Counted from the stretch's first letter, positions 33,335 to 42,450 are shown. The stretch is 53,463 bases of DNA from Phascolarctobacterium_A sp902463975 (GCF_902463975.1 NZ_CABQHJ010000019.1:1-53463), one strand, 5' to 3'. Translations and numbers: made by a program. The notes: generated from the letters alone by a model not told the origin.

Positions 33335-34276
33335 TTGACGAAAAAGCAGCTTCTGTCCCGACTGGGGCAGATCATCCTCGTCCTCTTGGGCATCAGCTTT
33401 ATTACCTTTGCTTTGGTAATGCTGGCCCCTGGCGATGTAGCTCGTCAGATGATTGCAGGTAACGAGGATATTATTGTTAGTCAGGCCGAAATTGATGCAC
33501 TGCGTGCAGAATTAGGTCTTGACAAGCCCTTCTTCTTCCAGTATCTGGATTGGTTGGGTCGTGCGCTGCATGGCAACCTCGGTTTCTCCTTCATGGCTAA
33601 AAAGCCTGTTGTTGAGGAGCTGTTCGAGCGTTTGCCCGGTACTATCCTATTGTCTCTGGCTTCCATTGCAATGATGCTGGTGGTATCTATTCCTGCCGGC
33701 ATTTATTCCGCAGTTAAGCGCGGTGGCTGGTTTGACTATATAGTACGCAGCTTTACTTTCCTTGGCGTATCAATGCCGGGCTTTTGGGTTGGCTTGATGC
33801 TGCTGTGGATTTTTGGTCTGCAACTTGACCTGTTGCCTATTGTTGGCGGTACGATTGGTGTTGACACGATTATCCTGCCTGCGGCAACGTTGGCCTTTGC
33901 AATGTCTTCCAAGTACACACGTCAGGTGCGTGCTGCTATTCTGGAAGAGCTGCATCAGGACTATGTTGTCGGTGCACGCGCGCGTGGTATGAGTGAAAGC
34001 CATATTCTGTGGAAAGAGGTTCTTCCGAACGCTCTGCTGCCGCTGATTACGCTTTTAGGTCTGTCTTTAGGTAACCTTCTGGGTGGTGCTGCGGTTATCG
34101 AGATTGTTTTTCAATGGCCCGGCCTTGGCCGTCTGGCGATTGAAGCAATTACCTACCGTGATTTCCAGCTGGTACAAGGTGTTGTTGTGTGGATTGCGTT
34201 GATGTATATGGTTATCAATCTCATTGTTGATATCTCTTATAACTATCTTGATCCGCGTCTGAGAAAGGTAAGGTAA
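33335..34276 (+). CDS. ABC transporter permease 1 (DppB/NikB type)
   Basis: 313 residues with six membrane segments and the permease EAA loop (VGARARGMSESHILWKEVLPNA). The N-terminus shows the DppB/NikB pattern ITFALVMLAPGDVARQM. The start is TTG at 33335, with GGAG about 10 bases upstream. No in-frame ATG is nearby. First gene of a five-gene importer under cobalamin riboswitch 3. That control points to cobalt, a nickel/cobalt chelate or a corrinoid precursor rather than peptides (inference). Confidence 0.9.
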   Translation: MTKKQLLSRLGQIILVLLGISFITFALVMLAPGDVARQMIAGNEDIIVSQAEIDALRAELGLDKPFFFQYLDWLGRALHGNLGFSFMAKKPVVEELFERLPGTILLSLASIAMMLVVSIPAGIYSAVKRGGWFDYIVRSFTFLGVSMPGFWVGLMLLWIFGLQLDLLPIVGGTIGVDTIILPAATLAFAMSSKYTRQVRAAILEELHQDYVVGARARGMSESHILWKEVLPNALLPLITLLGLSLGNLLGGAAVIEIVFQWPGLGRLAIEAITYRDFQLVQGVVVWIALMYMVINLIVDISYNYLDPRLRKVR

Positions 34277-34282
34277 GAGCAA

Positions 34283-35119
34283 ATGGAAACAATTATTAAT
34301 GGTTTTAAAACCAACCGTGCTTTTGCCGTAACCTCAGTTCTGGTATTGGTGCTGATTGCTATTGCTTTTGCTGCACCTGTTCTTGCTCCGTATGACCCGA
34401 CTCATGCAACGATGCAGGATGCTTTTATGGCCCCTGGCGGAAGCCATTTGTTCGGCACAGATAAGCTGGGCCGTGACTGCTTCAGCCGTGTACTTTATGG
34501 TGCGCGTGCTTCCCTGAGCGGTGTATTGTTTCTGGTAGCCAGCGTATTTATCGTTGGTACTTCTATGGGTGTTATTTCCGGTTATTTCGGTGGTAAAGTT
34601 GATATGGTTATCATGCGTATCTCCGATATGATGATTTCCTTCCCTGGCATGATTTTGGCTATCGCTGTTGCCGGTATTATGGGTGGCAGCCTTGTAAACG
34701 CCGTAATCGCGCTGACGATTGTAAGCTGGACAAAATATGCGCGTTTATCCCGCAGCCTGGTACTGCAGATTAAACGTCGTGACTATGTAGAAGCAGCAAT
34801 CGTTAACGGCGGTACTTCCAGCCATATCCTGTGGGTACATATCCTGCCGAATATCCTGCCGATGATGGTTATTACCGCAGCAGCAGATATCGGTGCTCTG
34901 ATGATGGAGCTTGCAGGCCTGTCCTTCCTTGGCTTCGGCAGCCAACCGCCTGCTCCTGAATGGGGCCTGATGCTGAACGAAGGCCGTCAGCAGCTGCAGA
35001 CTGCACCGTGGCTGATGTTCTTCCCCGGTTTGGCAATCTTTGTTACCGTTATGATTTTCAATCTTTGGGGCGATAATCTGCGTGATGTGCTTGACCCGCG
35101 TAATGACGTACAGGATTAA
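34283..35119 (+). CDS. ABC transporter permease 2 (DppC/NikC type)
   Basis: 278 residues. It has the N-terminal family motif LAPYDPTHATMQDAFMAPGG followed by SHLFGTDKLGRDCFSR, five to six membrane segments and the EAA loop. Partner of the preceding permease. It starts six bases after the preceding stop, with AGGTAAG as a weak SD. Confidence 0.92.
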   Translation: METIINGFKTNRAFAVTSVLVLVLIAIAFAAPVLAPYDPTHATMQDAFMAPGGSHLFGTDKLGRDCFSRVLYGARASLSGVLFLVASVFIVGTSMGVISGYFGGKVDMVIMRISDMMISFPGMILAIAVAGIMGGSLVNAVIALTIVSWTKYARLSRSLVLQIKRRDYVEAAIVNGGTSSHILWVHILPNILPMMVITAAADIGALMMELAGLSFLGFGSQPPAPEWGLMLNEGRQQLQTAPWLMFFPGLAIFVTVMIFNLWGDNLRDVLDPRNDVQD

Positions 35120-35195
35120 TTATTTTTGCCTTAGTTTTTGATATCCGGCAGAAGTCTGCCGGTTTAAATGAGTATATGAAATGGAGAGATGACAA

Positions 35196-36761
35196 ATGAA
35201 AAAAATGTTTAAAGCTACCGCAGCAGCGGCTATGATCGGTTTACTGGCATTTGCAGCAGCAGGCTGTGGCGGTGACAAAAAAGCTGAGCACAAGGAAGTT
35301 GTAAAATTTGGTGTTACCAACTTCGCTGACTCCCTGGAAACCACCGATAACTACTTTGGCTGGATTGTAATGCGCTACGGCCTGGGCGAATGCCTGGTTA
35401 AATTCGATAAAAAAATGAATGCTATTCCTTGGCTGGCTGATAAATGGACCGTTTCTGATGATAAGCTGACCTGGACCTTCCACATCAACGATAAGGCTTG
35501 CTTCTCCAACGGCACAAAACTGACCGGTGAGCTGGCAGCAGCTTCTATCCAACGTACCTTTGAAAAAGCAGCTCGTGCAAAATCCATGTTCGAATTTGAA
35601 TCCATCAAGGGTGAAGGGCAAAACGTAATTATCAAAACTAAAAAACCGGTACCGACTCTGCCCGGTATGCTCGGTGACCCTCTGTTCATTATCGTTGATA
35701 CCCAAACCATTAAAGACCGCGATACTGCAAAACAAGGCGCTATCTGCACCGGTCCTTATACAGTAAAATCCTACAGCAAAGCTAAAGCTGAAATGGTTAG
35801 AAACGAAAAATACTGGGATGGCGCAGTTCCGTTCAAAGAGGTTGATATCCTGACTATCGACGATCCTAACACCCGTGCTATGGCTCTGCAAAAAGGCGAA
35901 ATCGACTTCGCTATTAACATTGCAGCAGGCGACCTCCAGCTGTTCAAAGACAAAAACAAATACAACATCTCCAATATCGCTTCCCTGCGTGACGTACTTG
36001 CTCGTCTGAATGTACGTGCTGACAGACCGTTGGGCGATATCAAAGTCCGCGAAGCTCTGCTGCGTTCTCTGGACCGTGTAACCTACAACAAGGTTCTGCT
36101 GAAAGACACCTTCGTTCCCGGTGGTCCGTATCTGCCGCCTTCTGTTGACTACGGTTATGATGAACTGTACAAATACGACAAAAACCAATACAATGTTGAA
36201 AGCGCTAAAAAGCTGCTTGCTGAAGCTGGCTGGAAAGATACCAACGGCGACGGCTTTGTTGATAAAGACGGCAAAAACCTGGAACTGAACTTCGTATTCT
36301 ACAGCGGCCGTGCTGAGCTGCCTCTGTATGCAGAAGCTACTCAGGCTGACGCTAAGAAAGTCGGCATTAAAGTTAACCTGAAGAACGTTGACTACAACGT
36401 ACTGGATGGTATCGGCCGTAAAGGTGATTATGACCTGCTGATTTCCAACGTACTGACTCTGCAGGCCGGCGATCCTGAAGTATTCATGAACATGTACCTC
36501 AAGACCGGTCAAGAGCAGAACGGTTCCGGCTACAGCAATCCGAAATTTGATGCTCTGTCCGATAAACTGGGCGTAGAATTTGACCCGGCTAAACGTCGTG
36601 AGCTGGTTATCGAAATGCAAAAGGTTATCCTCGACGATGCAGCTTCCCTGGTATTCGGTCATCCGCAAACCAACATGGTTTCCAACAAATCTATTGCTAA
36701 CGCAGAAATCCTGCCTTGCGATTACTACTGGCTGACCAAAGATATCAAATCTGCTAACTAA
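35196..36761 (+). CDS. ABC transporter substrate-binding lipoprotein (family 5, Opp/Nik type)
   Basis: 521 residues. Lipobox AAGC (Cys24) anchors it. Family 5 features include LADKWTVSDDKLTWTFHI and the DADGFVDKDGK-like region NGDGFVDKDGK. It delivers the substrate to the two permeases. Context (cobalamin riboswitch) resembles Nik-type cobalt or nickel importers. Sequence alone does not fix the ligand. High codon bias suggests strong expression. A 76-base gap before it holds no strong terminator. Confidence 0.9.
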   Translation: MKKMFKATAAAAMIGLLAFAAAGCGGDKKAEHKEVVKFGVTNFADSLETTDNYFGWIVMRYGLGECLVKFDKKMNAIPWLADKWTVSDDKLTWTFHINDKACFSNGTKLTGELAAASIQRTFEKAARAKSMFEFESIKGEGQNVIIKTKKPVPTLPGMLGDPLFIIVDTQTIKDRDTAKQGAICTGPYTVKSYSKAKAEMVRNEKYWDGAVPFKEVDILTIDDPNTRAMALQKGEIDFAINIAAGDLQLFKDKNKYNISNIASLRDVLARLNVRADRPLGDIKVREALLRSLDRVTYNKVLLKDTFVPGGPYLPPSVDYGYDELYKYDKNQYNVESAKKLLAEAGWKDTNGDGFVDKDGKNLELNFVFYSGRAELPLYAEATQADAKKVGIKVNLKNVDYNVLDGIGRKGDYDLLISNVLTLQAGDPEVFMNMYLKTGQEQNGSGYSNPKFDALSDKLGVEFDPAKRRELVIEMQKVILDDAASLVFGHPQTNMVSNKSIANAEILPCDYYWLTKDIKSAN

Positions 36762-36786
36762 TAATTTACAAAGAAGGTAACGCTTA

Positions 36787-37581
36787 ATGCTACTTGAAGT
36801 AAAAGATTTAGACATCAGCTACGGTGACAAGCTCACCGTAACCGGTGCCAGCTTAGAATTGGATAAGGGCGAGATTATGTCCATCGTTGGCGAGTCTGGC
36901 AGTGGCAAAACCACCGTTATCCGCGCTATTATGGGTTGCCTGCCTGGTGCCGGCCGCGTTAGCCGCGGCAGCATCATCTTTGACGGCAAGGATGTATTAC
37001 AAAATACTCCCGATGAATGGCGCAAAATGTATGGCAGCGAGATGTCCATGATTTTCCAGGACAGCGGCAATATGATTAATCCTATCCGCCGTATCGGCCA
37101 ACAGTTCATTGACTACGTTCAGGCGCATCAGCCTGACAAGTCTAAGGACCAGGCTTATAAGATGTGCTGTGATATGCTGACTAACGTGCGTCTGCCGAAC
37201 CCGGAAAATATCATGAACAGCTATCCGTTTGAGCTGTCCGGCGGTATGCGTCAGCGTGTAGGTATCGCTATGGCCATGATTTTCAGCCCGAAAATCCTCC
37301 TGGCCGATGAACCTACCAGTGCCCTGGACGTAACTACTCAGGCTCAGATTATCCGTCAGATTGTTGATATTCGTGACGAATACGGCGTTGCCGTAATTAT
37401 GGTTACGCATAACCTGGGCGTTGCTTCCTATGTATCCAACAAGCTGATGGTTATGAAGGGCGGTCATGTTGTGGAATATGGCAAGCGTGAGGACGTTATT
37501 GCTAATCCGCAGGATGATTATACAAAACAGCTGCTGAGGGCAGTTCCGGTCATAGGAGGTAAGACATATTATGAGCAATAA
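36787..37581 (+). CDS. ABC transporter ATP-binding protein 1 (DppD/NikD type)
   Basis: 264 residues. Walker A GESGSGKT (35-42), signature LSGGMRQ (150-156), Walker B LLADEPT (171-177) and a switch His in VTHN. It drives the importer together with the next ATPase. It is shorter than peptide-type DppD proteins (about 320-330), which carry a C-terminal Cys-rich extension. Nik-type proteins are about this short. It overlaps the next gene by 11 bp. Confidence 0.92.
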   Translation: MLLEVKDLDISYGDKLTVTGASLELDKGEIMSIVGESGSGKTTVIRAIMGCLPGAGRVSRGSIIFDGKDVLQNTPDEWRKMYGSEMSMIFQDSGNMINPIRRIGQQFIDYVQAHQPDKSKDQAYKMCCDMLTNVRLPNPENIMNSYPFELSGGMRQRVGIAMAMIFSPKILLADEPTSALDVTTQAQIIRQIVDIRDEYGVAVIMVTHNLGVASYVSNKLMVMKGGHVVEYGKREDVIANPQDDYTKQLLRAVPVIGGKTYYEQ

Positions 37582-38551
37582 TGAAAGACCGGCCTATGAA
37601 CGTACTAAACTGGTACTGGAGATTAACCACCTTACCAAAAAATTTGCAGTTGACGGCGGCAAGTTCCTGACTGCCTGCAATGACATCAACCTGCGTGCAT
37701 ACGAAGGCCGTACCCTGGGCATTATCGGTGAATCCGGCTGCGGCAAGAGTACCTTGGTGCGTACTCTGTTGCGTATTCACCCTGCTACCAGCGGTGAAGC
37801 TATTTTCGAAGGTCACGATCTGATGAAATCTAACGGTGAACAGCTGCGTCAGGACAGAAAGAACATCCAGATGGTGTTCCAGGATCCTACTGCTGCCTTC
37901 AACCCGAAGATGCTTGTTAAGGATATCCTCACCGAGCCTTTGAAAAACTTCGGTCTGATAAAAAACAGCGAGGTAGACGCTAAAGCAGCAGAGCTGCTGG
38001 AAATGGTTGAGCTGCCTGCTGAATTCAAGGACCGCTATCCGCACAGCATGTCCGGCGGTCAGCGTCAGCGTCTGGGCATTGCCCGCGCTCTGGCACTGGA
38101 ACCGAAGATTATCGTGTGCGATGAAGCGACCAGTGCGCTGGACGTTTCCGTACAGGAAAAAATCTGCGAGCTGCTGTGCCGCATTCAAAAAGAAAAAAAT
38201 ATTACCTACCTGTTCATTGCCCATGACCTCGGTCTGGTAGACCTGATGTGCCATCAGGTTGCGGTAATGTACTTGGGTAACGTAGTAGAATGGCTGGAGC
38301 ACGGCCGCATTGCAGAAAGCTGCAAGCATCCGTACACCAAGGCGCTTATGGGTGCTGTATTTAAGGTAGACTTCAAGCCGGGCGAAAAGATTGAGCCTTT
38401 GGAAGGCGAAATCCCGAGTCCGCTGGACCTGCCACCTGGATGCCCCTTTGCCAGCCGCTGCGAGCACTGCACGGAGCATTGCGTGCAGGTTAAGCCTGAG
38501 CTGAAAGAGGTTGAGCACGGCCATTGGGTTGCCTGCCATTTGTTTGACTAA
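37571..38551 (+). CDS. ABC transporter ATP-binding protein 2 (DppF/NikE type)
   Basis: 326 residues. Walker A GESGCGKS (53-60), signature MSGGQRQ (160-166), Walker B VCDEATSALD. The C-terminal extension has the oligopeptide-type Cys pattern (PPGCPFASRCEHCTEHC) known to bind an iron-sulfur cluster in some family members. SD AGGAGG lies within the preceding gene. Last gene of the operon, with a terminator at 38623. Confidence 0.92.
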   Translation: MSNNERPAYERTKLVLEINHLTKKFAVDGGKFLTACNDINLRAYEGRTLGIIGESGCGKSTLVRTLLRIHPATSGEAIFEGHDLMKSNGEQLRQDRKNIQMVFQDPTAAFNPKMLVKDILTEPLKNFGLIKNSEVDAKAAELLEMVELPAEFKDRYPHSMSGGQRQRLGIARALALEPKIIVCDEATSALDVSVQEKICELLCRIQKEKNITYLFIAHDLGLVDLMCHQVAVMYLGNVVEWLEHGRIAESCKHPYTKALMGAVFKVDFKPGEKIEPLEGEIPSPLDLPPGCPFASRCEHCTEHCVQVKPELKEVEHGHWVACHLFD

Positions 38552-38622
38552 TGTAGTTCTGAAGCGATATGCGTCAGCATAAAGCTTCTTTAAAAGTAAT
38601 TTTCTCCATCAATTTTTTATAG

Positions 38623-38654
38623 TGGGTACAGCGAATGCTGTACCCATTTTTTTC
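38623..38654 (+). terminator. terminator of the ABC importer operon
   Basis: A perfect 10-bp stem (TGGGTACAGC with GCTGTACCCA), loop GAAT and seven T. Confidence 0.93.
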
Positions 38655-38683
38655 TTAGGAATTTTTATCACTAATTCTATAGG

Positions 38684-38717
38684 TGAGTATTGACTCATAC
38701 GTTATTTATGTTATAAT
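38684..38717 (+). promoter_or_regulatory. promoter of the metal ATPase with ArsR/SmtB-like operator
   Basis: TTGACT (38690-38695), 16-base spacer, TATAAT (38712-38717). TGAGT-ATTG-ACTCA (38684-38697) overlaps the -35 box and has the TGA-N8-TCA core. Confidence 0.7.
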
Positions 38718-38774
38718 AGAGATATCAAGGATTTTACTGAAAGGTGCTGTCACCTTTCCTATTATTTTTTACAC

Positions 38775-38794
38775 AATATATGAATAATCACTCA
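38775..38794. promoter_or_regulatory. second ArsR/SmtB-like palindrome in the ATPase leader
   Basis: ATATGA-N8-TCATAT, the geometry of SmtB-type operators, lies about 50 bases past the predicted transcription start and 43 before the ATG. Confidence 0.55.
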
Positions 38795-38836
38795 TATGAA
38801 TACCAAGAGAACCTGAAAAGAAAGGTGGTAAATATA

Positions 38837-41800
38837 ATGAAGCAAGATTTGGAAGATATCCGCAACGGTGCCGGCGATGTAAGAGCTTTTCGTCACATTG
38901 ACGGCCATATCAATAGCGTAGAGGATTACAGCAAGCATCCGGAAGGCTGTACCTGCGGTCACTGCGGCAAGGACCATGATCACAAAACTATGGGACATGT
39001 GCCCAAGCATACTCATGGCGATGCTTGCGGCTGCGGGCACGACCACGATCATGACCATGAAGAGCATTCCCATGAGCATGGCGATGACTGCTGCTGTGGC
39101 AATGACCATAAGCATGAAGATGAAGAACACGCTCACGCGCACGCACACGGCGACGAATGTGGCTGCGGACACGACCATGAGCACGAAGAACACACTCATG
39201 CTCATGCGCACGGCGATGAGTGTGGTTGTGGACATGACCACGCACACGAGCACGAACACGCTCATGCACACGGCGATGAGTGCGGTTGCGGACACGACCA
39301 TGAGCACGAGCACGCTCACGCTCACGGCGACGCATGCGGTTGCGGACACGACCACGGCCACGAACATGAACACGCTCATGCACACGGTGACGAATGCGGT
39401 TGCGGTCACGACCACGGTCATGAGCACGAACACGCTCACGCACATGGTGACGAATGCGGTTGCGGTCATGACCATAGCCACGAGCATAGTCATGCGCACG
39501 GACATCACGTTCCTGGTCATCCTGATAATTGCCAATGCGAAATCTGCCATCCGCATGAGGAGTACTGCGATGTATGCGGTGAAAGCCTTGCTAATTGCAC
39601 CTGCCGTATGCCGGATGCCGATAAGGTAAAACGCGTATATATTTTACAAAATCTTGGCTGTGCTAACTGCGCTGCCAAAATGGAATATAAAATTAAAGAG
39701 CTGCCGGGCGTAACCTATGCCAACGTAAGCTTTGCTACCAAGCAGCTGCGCCTCAGCGCTGCAGACCATGAGGCTTTGCTGCCGGAAATTCAGAAAATCT
39801 GTACCTCTATTGAGTCCGACGTAGTGGTAGTACCGCGTGACCGCCGTCCGCAATTAGGCGGCAAGAGCAGAGTATATTTAGTGAAAAATCTGGACTGCGC
39901 TAACTGCGGTGCCAAGATTGAACGCGCGCTGAATGCTATGCCTGAGATTGATGAAGCAATCCTGACCTTTACTACGAAAAAGCTGCGCGTAAGTGCAAAA
40001 AATTACAACGGTCTGCTAGAGAAAATGCAGGCTGTAACCGATAAGACAGAAGAGGGCGTTGTGCTGCTGGAGGCTGAAAGCAAGCCTTCCCTGGCGCCCG
40101 AGCTGGAGGAACGCAAAAAATCCGGTGGTATCCTTTCTGAGCTGAGCGAAAAACAGACAATTATAGAAATCGTACTTGGCGGTGCAGTATTCATCATCAC
40201 CGAATGGCTGGGACTGGTGCCGGAAGCATATCATATGTACTTCCTGATTTTTGCTTATATTCTGCTGGGCGGACGCATTGTGCTGACTGCCTTGAAGAAT
40301 ATTGCGAAGGGCAATGTATTTGACGAAAACTTCCTCATGACCGTTGCAACATTAGGTGCGTTTGCAATTCAGGCTTGGGAAGAGGCTGTTGGCGTTATGT
40401 TCTTCTATCGTGTGGGCGAATATTTTGAGCAGCGTGCGGTAGAAAAGAGCCGTGGCCAGATTATGGACGCTGTTGACATGCGTCCTGAGGTTGTCAACCT
40501 GCTGGTAGGCGAAGAGGTGAAGGTTATTCCTGCCGCTGACGCACACGTAGGCGACATTCTGCTGGTACGCGTAGGCGACCGTATTCCTCTGGATGGCGTT
40601 GTTATTGACGGCGAAAGCCTGGTAGATACCTCTCCGGTAACCGGCGAGCCTGTGCCTGTAAAGCGTAAATATGGCGATGAGGTTGTTTCTGGCTGCGTAA
40701 ATACCTCCGGTATGCTGAAAATCCGTGTAGAAAAGGTTTTGGAAGAATCCATGGTAACCCGCATTCTGGACAGCGTGGAGAACGCTGCTGCCAGCAAGCC
40801 GACCATCGACCGCTTCATTACCCGCTTCGCACGTATCTATACTCCGTTTGTTGTTGCTGCAGCAGTACTGACTGCTGTGATTCCGTCCCTGATTACCGGC
40901 GACTGGAATAAATGGATTTACACTGCGCTGACCTTCCTCGTTATCAGCTGCCCCTGCGCACTGGTACTAAGCGTGCCGCTGGCCTTCTTCTCCGGCATCG
41001 GCGCCGGCTCCAAGTACGGTATTCTCTTTAAGGGCGGTGTTGCTATGGAGGCTTTGAAAAACATTGCTGCCGTGGTTATGGATAAAACCGGTACCGTTAC
41101 CAAGGGTAACTTCGTGCTGCAGAAGGTTAATGCTGCCGAAGGCATGAAAGCTGACGAGCTGCTGCGCCTGTGCGCAAGTGCAGAGCTTGTTTCTACTCAC
41201 CCGATTGCCGTAAGCATCGTGGAGGCTGCTAAGGCTGAAAAGCTTGAGCTTGTACGTCCCGATAAGTTTGAAGAAATTGCCGGCGAAGGCTTGGTTGCAT
41301 ACTTTGGCGCACGCAAGGTTCTGTGCGGCAATACCAAGCTGCTGCAACGCTTTAACGTTGAATACGGCGGCTATACTCCTACCGAAAGCGGCAGTGAGGT
41401 GCTTGTTGCCGACAATGGCTTATATATGGGCCAGCTGCTGATTAACGATACATTGAAGGAAGATGCTAAGGAAGCTATTGCTTCTTTGAAGGCACAAGGC
41501 CTGGTAACCGCTATGCTCACCGGCGATGCGCAGAAGGAAGCGCAGGCTGTGGCTAAGGAAGCAGGCATTGACGAGGTACGCGCTCAGCTGCTGCCGCAGG
41601 ATAAGCTCAGCGAGCTGAATATGCTGCGCAACAAGTACGGCCCGGTTATGTTTGTCGGTGACGGCATTAACGATGCGCCGGTTCTGGCAGGTGCGGATGC
41701 CGGCGCTGCTATGGGCAGCGGTGCAGACGCTGCGATTGAGGCTGCAGACGTTGTGTTCATGAATTCCGAAGTGAAGGCTATTCCGCAGGCGATTGCCATT

Positions 41801-41980
41801 GCGCGTGCAACCGGTGCGATTGCATGGCAGAACGTAATTTTCGCTCTGACTGTTAAGGTTATCATTATGATTGCAGGCCTTATGGGCTACGCTTCTATGT
41901 GGGCGGCAGTCTTTGCGGATACCGGTGTATCTTTGCTGTGCGTGCTGAATTCTATCCGTATTCTCTACAAAAAGATATAA
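38837..41980 (+). CDS. P1B-type heavy-metal ATPase with His/Cys repeat domain
   Basis: 1047 residues, about 300 longer than usual. Residues 37-252 are a His/Cys/Asp repeat region with eight copies of HGD-x-CGCGHDH-like units. Two HMA domains follow, with CANC at 275-278 and 354-357. The pump core has TGEP (602-605), the membrane CPC motif (705-707), phosphorylation site DKTGT (749-753) and GDGINDAP. The core resembles the Zn/Cd/Co exporters. It pumps metal out of the cytoplasm. The start at 38837 has SD AAAGGTGG. An earlier in-frame start at 38744 lies in the operator leader. The His region may buffer Zn, Co or Ni. Confidence 0.93.
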   Translation: MKQDLEDIRNGAGDVRAFRHIDGHINSVEDYSKHPEGCTCGHCGKDHDHKTMGHVPKHTHGDACGCGHDHDHDHEEHSHEHGDDCCCGNDHKHEDEEHAHAHAHGDECGCGHDHEHEEHTHAHAHGDECGCGHDHAHEHEHAHAHGDECGCGHDHEHEHAHAHGDACGCGHDHGHEHEHAHAHGDECGCGHDHGHEHEHAHAHGDECGCGHDHSHEHSHAHGHHVPGHPDNCQCEICHPHEEYCDVCGESLANCTCRMPDADKVKRVYILQNLGCANCAAKMEYKIKELPGVTYANVSFATKQLRLSAADHEALLPEIQKICTSIESDVVVVPRDRRPQLGGKSRVYLVKNLDCANCGAKIERALNAMPEIDEAILTFTTKKLRVSAKNYNGLLEKMQAVTDKTEEGVVLLEAESKPSLAPELEERKKSGGILSELSEKQTIIEIVLGGAVFIITEWLGLVPEAYHMYFLIFAYILLGGRIVLTALKNIAKGNVFDENFLMTVATLGAFAIQAWEEAVGVMFFYRVGEYFEQRAVEKSRGQIMDAVDMRPEVVNLLVGEEVKVIPAADAHVGDILLVRVGDRIPLDGVVIDGESLVDTSPVTGEPVPVKRKYGDEVVSGCVNTSGMLKIRVEKVLEESMVTRILDSVENAAASKPTIDRFITRFARIYTPFVVAAAVLTAVIPSLITGDWNKWIYTALTFLVISCPCALVLSVPLAFFSGIGAGSKYGILFKGGVAMEALKNIAAVVMDKTGTVTKGNFVLQKVNAAEGMKADELLRLCASAELVSTHPIAVSIVEAAKAEKLELVRPDKFEEIAGEGLVAYFGARKVLCGNTKLLQRFNVEYGGYTPTESGSEVLVADNGLYMGQLLINDTLKEDAKEAIASLKAQGLVTAMLTGDAQKEAQAVAKEAGIDEVRAQLLPQDKLSELNMLRNKYGPVMFVGDGINDAPVLAGADAGAAMGSGADAAIEAADVVFMNSEVKAIPQAIAIARATGAIAWQNVIFALTVKVIIMIAGLMGYASMWAAVFADTGVSLLCVLNSIRILYKKI
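39014..39493 (+). repeat. tandem repeat encoding His/Cys-rich units
   Basis: Eight coding repeats of 54-69 bp, each with a core of about 33 bp for HGD(E/A/D)C(G/C)CG(H/N)DH and a variable His-Glu-Ala spacer. The copies in the second half are nearly identical in DNA, which points to recent expansion and likely length variation between strains. Confidence 0.9.
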
Positions 41981-42016
41981 TAAAAAGCTACAGCTAATAT
42001 GCTGATTTGGTTTACG

Positions 42017-42049
42017 TCGGCTGACTATAAAGTCAGCCGATATTTTTTG
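42017..42049 (+). terminator. terminator after the metal ATPase
   Basis: TCGGCTGAC pairs with GTCAGCCGA over TATAAA, then TATTTTTTG. Confidence 0.88.
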
Positions 42050-42071
42050 TAAACATAACAGCATAAGCTAA

Positions 42072-42088
42072 CTAATTTTGTAAATTAG
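42072..42088. promoter_or_regulatory. palindrome upstream of the feo promoter
   Basis: CTAATTT-TGT-AAATTAG, perfect 7-3-7, lies 23 bases before the -35 box. It may be an additional regulator site. Confidence 0.4.
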
Positions 42089-42110
42089 CGTAGGATTTTA
42101 CAAAAAATGC

Positions 42111-42170
42111 TTGACAAAAATTTATAGCTGACGTAAACTTTCAATAGTAGTTAGGAATGCCTAACTACTA
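42111..42170 (+). promoter_or_regulatory. feo promoter with DtxR/MntR-like palindrome
   Basis: TTGACA (42111-42116), 17-base spacer, TAAACT (42134-42139). Just downstream lies a perfect 26-bp palindrome: arms TAGTAGTTAGG (42145-42155) and CCTAACTACTA (42160-42170) around AATG. The TTAGG/CCTAA halves resemble DtxR/IdeR-type boxes, as expected for iron control. A third inverted repeat, GTTAG-N6-CTAAC, is at 42186-42201. Confidence 0.7.
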
Positions 42171-42220
42171 AAAAAATCGTGTCAAGTTAGTATCTGCTAA
42201 CAAATTCTTTGGAGGGAATT

Positions 42221-42433
42221 ATGATGCCTTTATTAATGGCCCGTCGCGGCGAGACTAACAAAATCAGCGCTGTTCGCGGCAAGGATGAAATCAAACGCTT
42301 TCTGGCTAACCTGGGCTTTGTAGAAGGCTCAGCTGTAACTGTTATTTCTGAAATTGACGGTAACCTTATCGTCAATGTGAAGGATGCCCGCATTGCCCTG
42401 AGCAAGCAGATGGCAGCCAAAATATTTATCTGA
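42221..42433 (+). CDS. feoA: FeoA-like SH3-domain protein (first copy)
   Basis: 70 residues, one FeoA domain with the pattern FLANLGFVEGSAVTVISEIDGNLIVNVKDARIALSKQMAAKI. FeoA proteins assist FeoB in ferrous iron uptake. GGAGGG precedes two adjacent ATG codons. The second (42224) has the better distance. The last base is shared with an ATG in the next frame, but the next gene more likely starts at 42451. Confidence 0.88.
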   Translation: MMPLLMARRGETNKISAVRGKDEIKRFLANLGFVEGSAVTVISEIDGNLIVNVKDARIALSKQMAAKIFI

Positions 42434-42450
42434 TGTATGTGGAGGATGCT

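Noticed and set aside
39014..39493. CRISPR-like regular repeats
   Set aside because: The periodicity is coding: the repeats translate in frame to His/Cys units within the metal ATPase. Spacers are not unique sequences.
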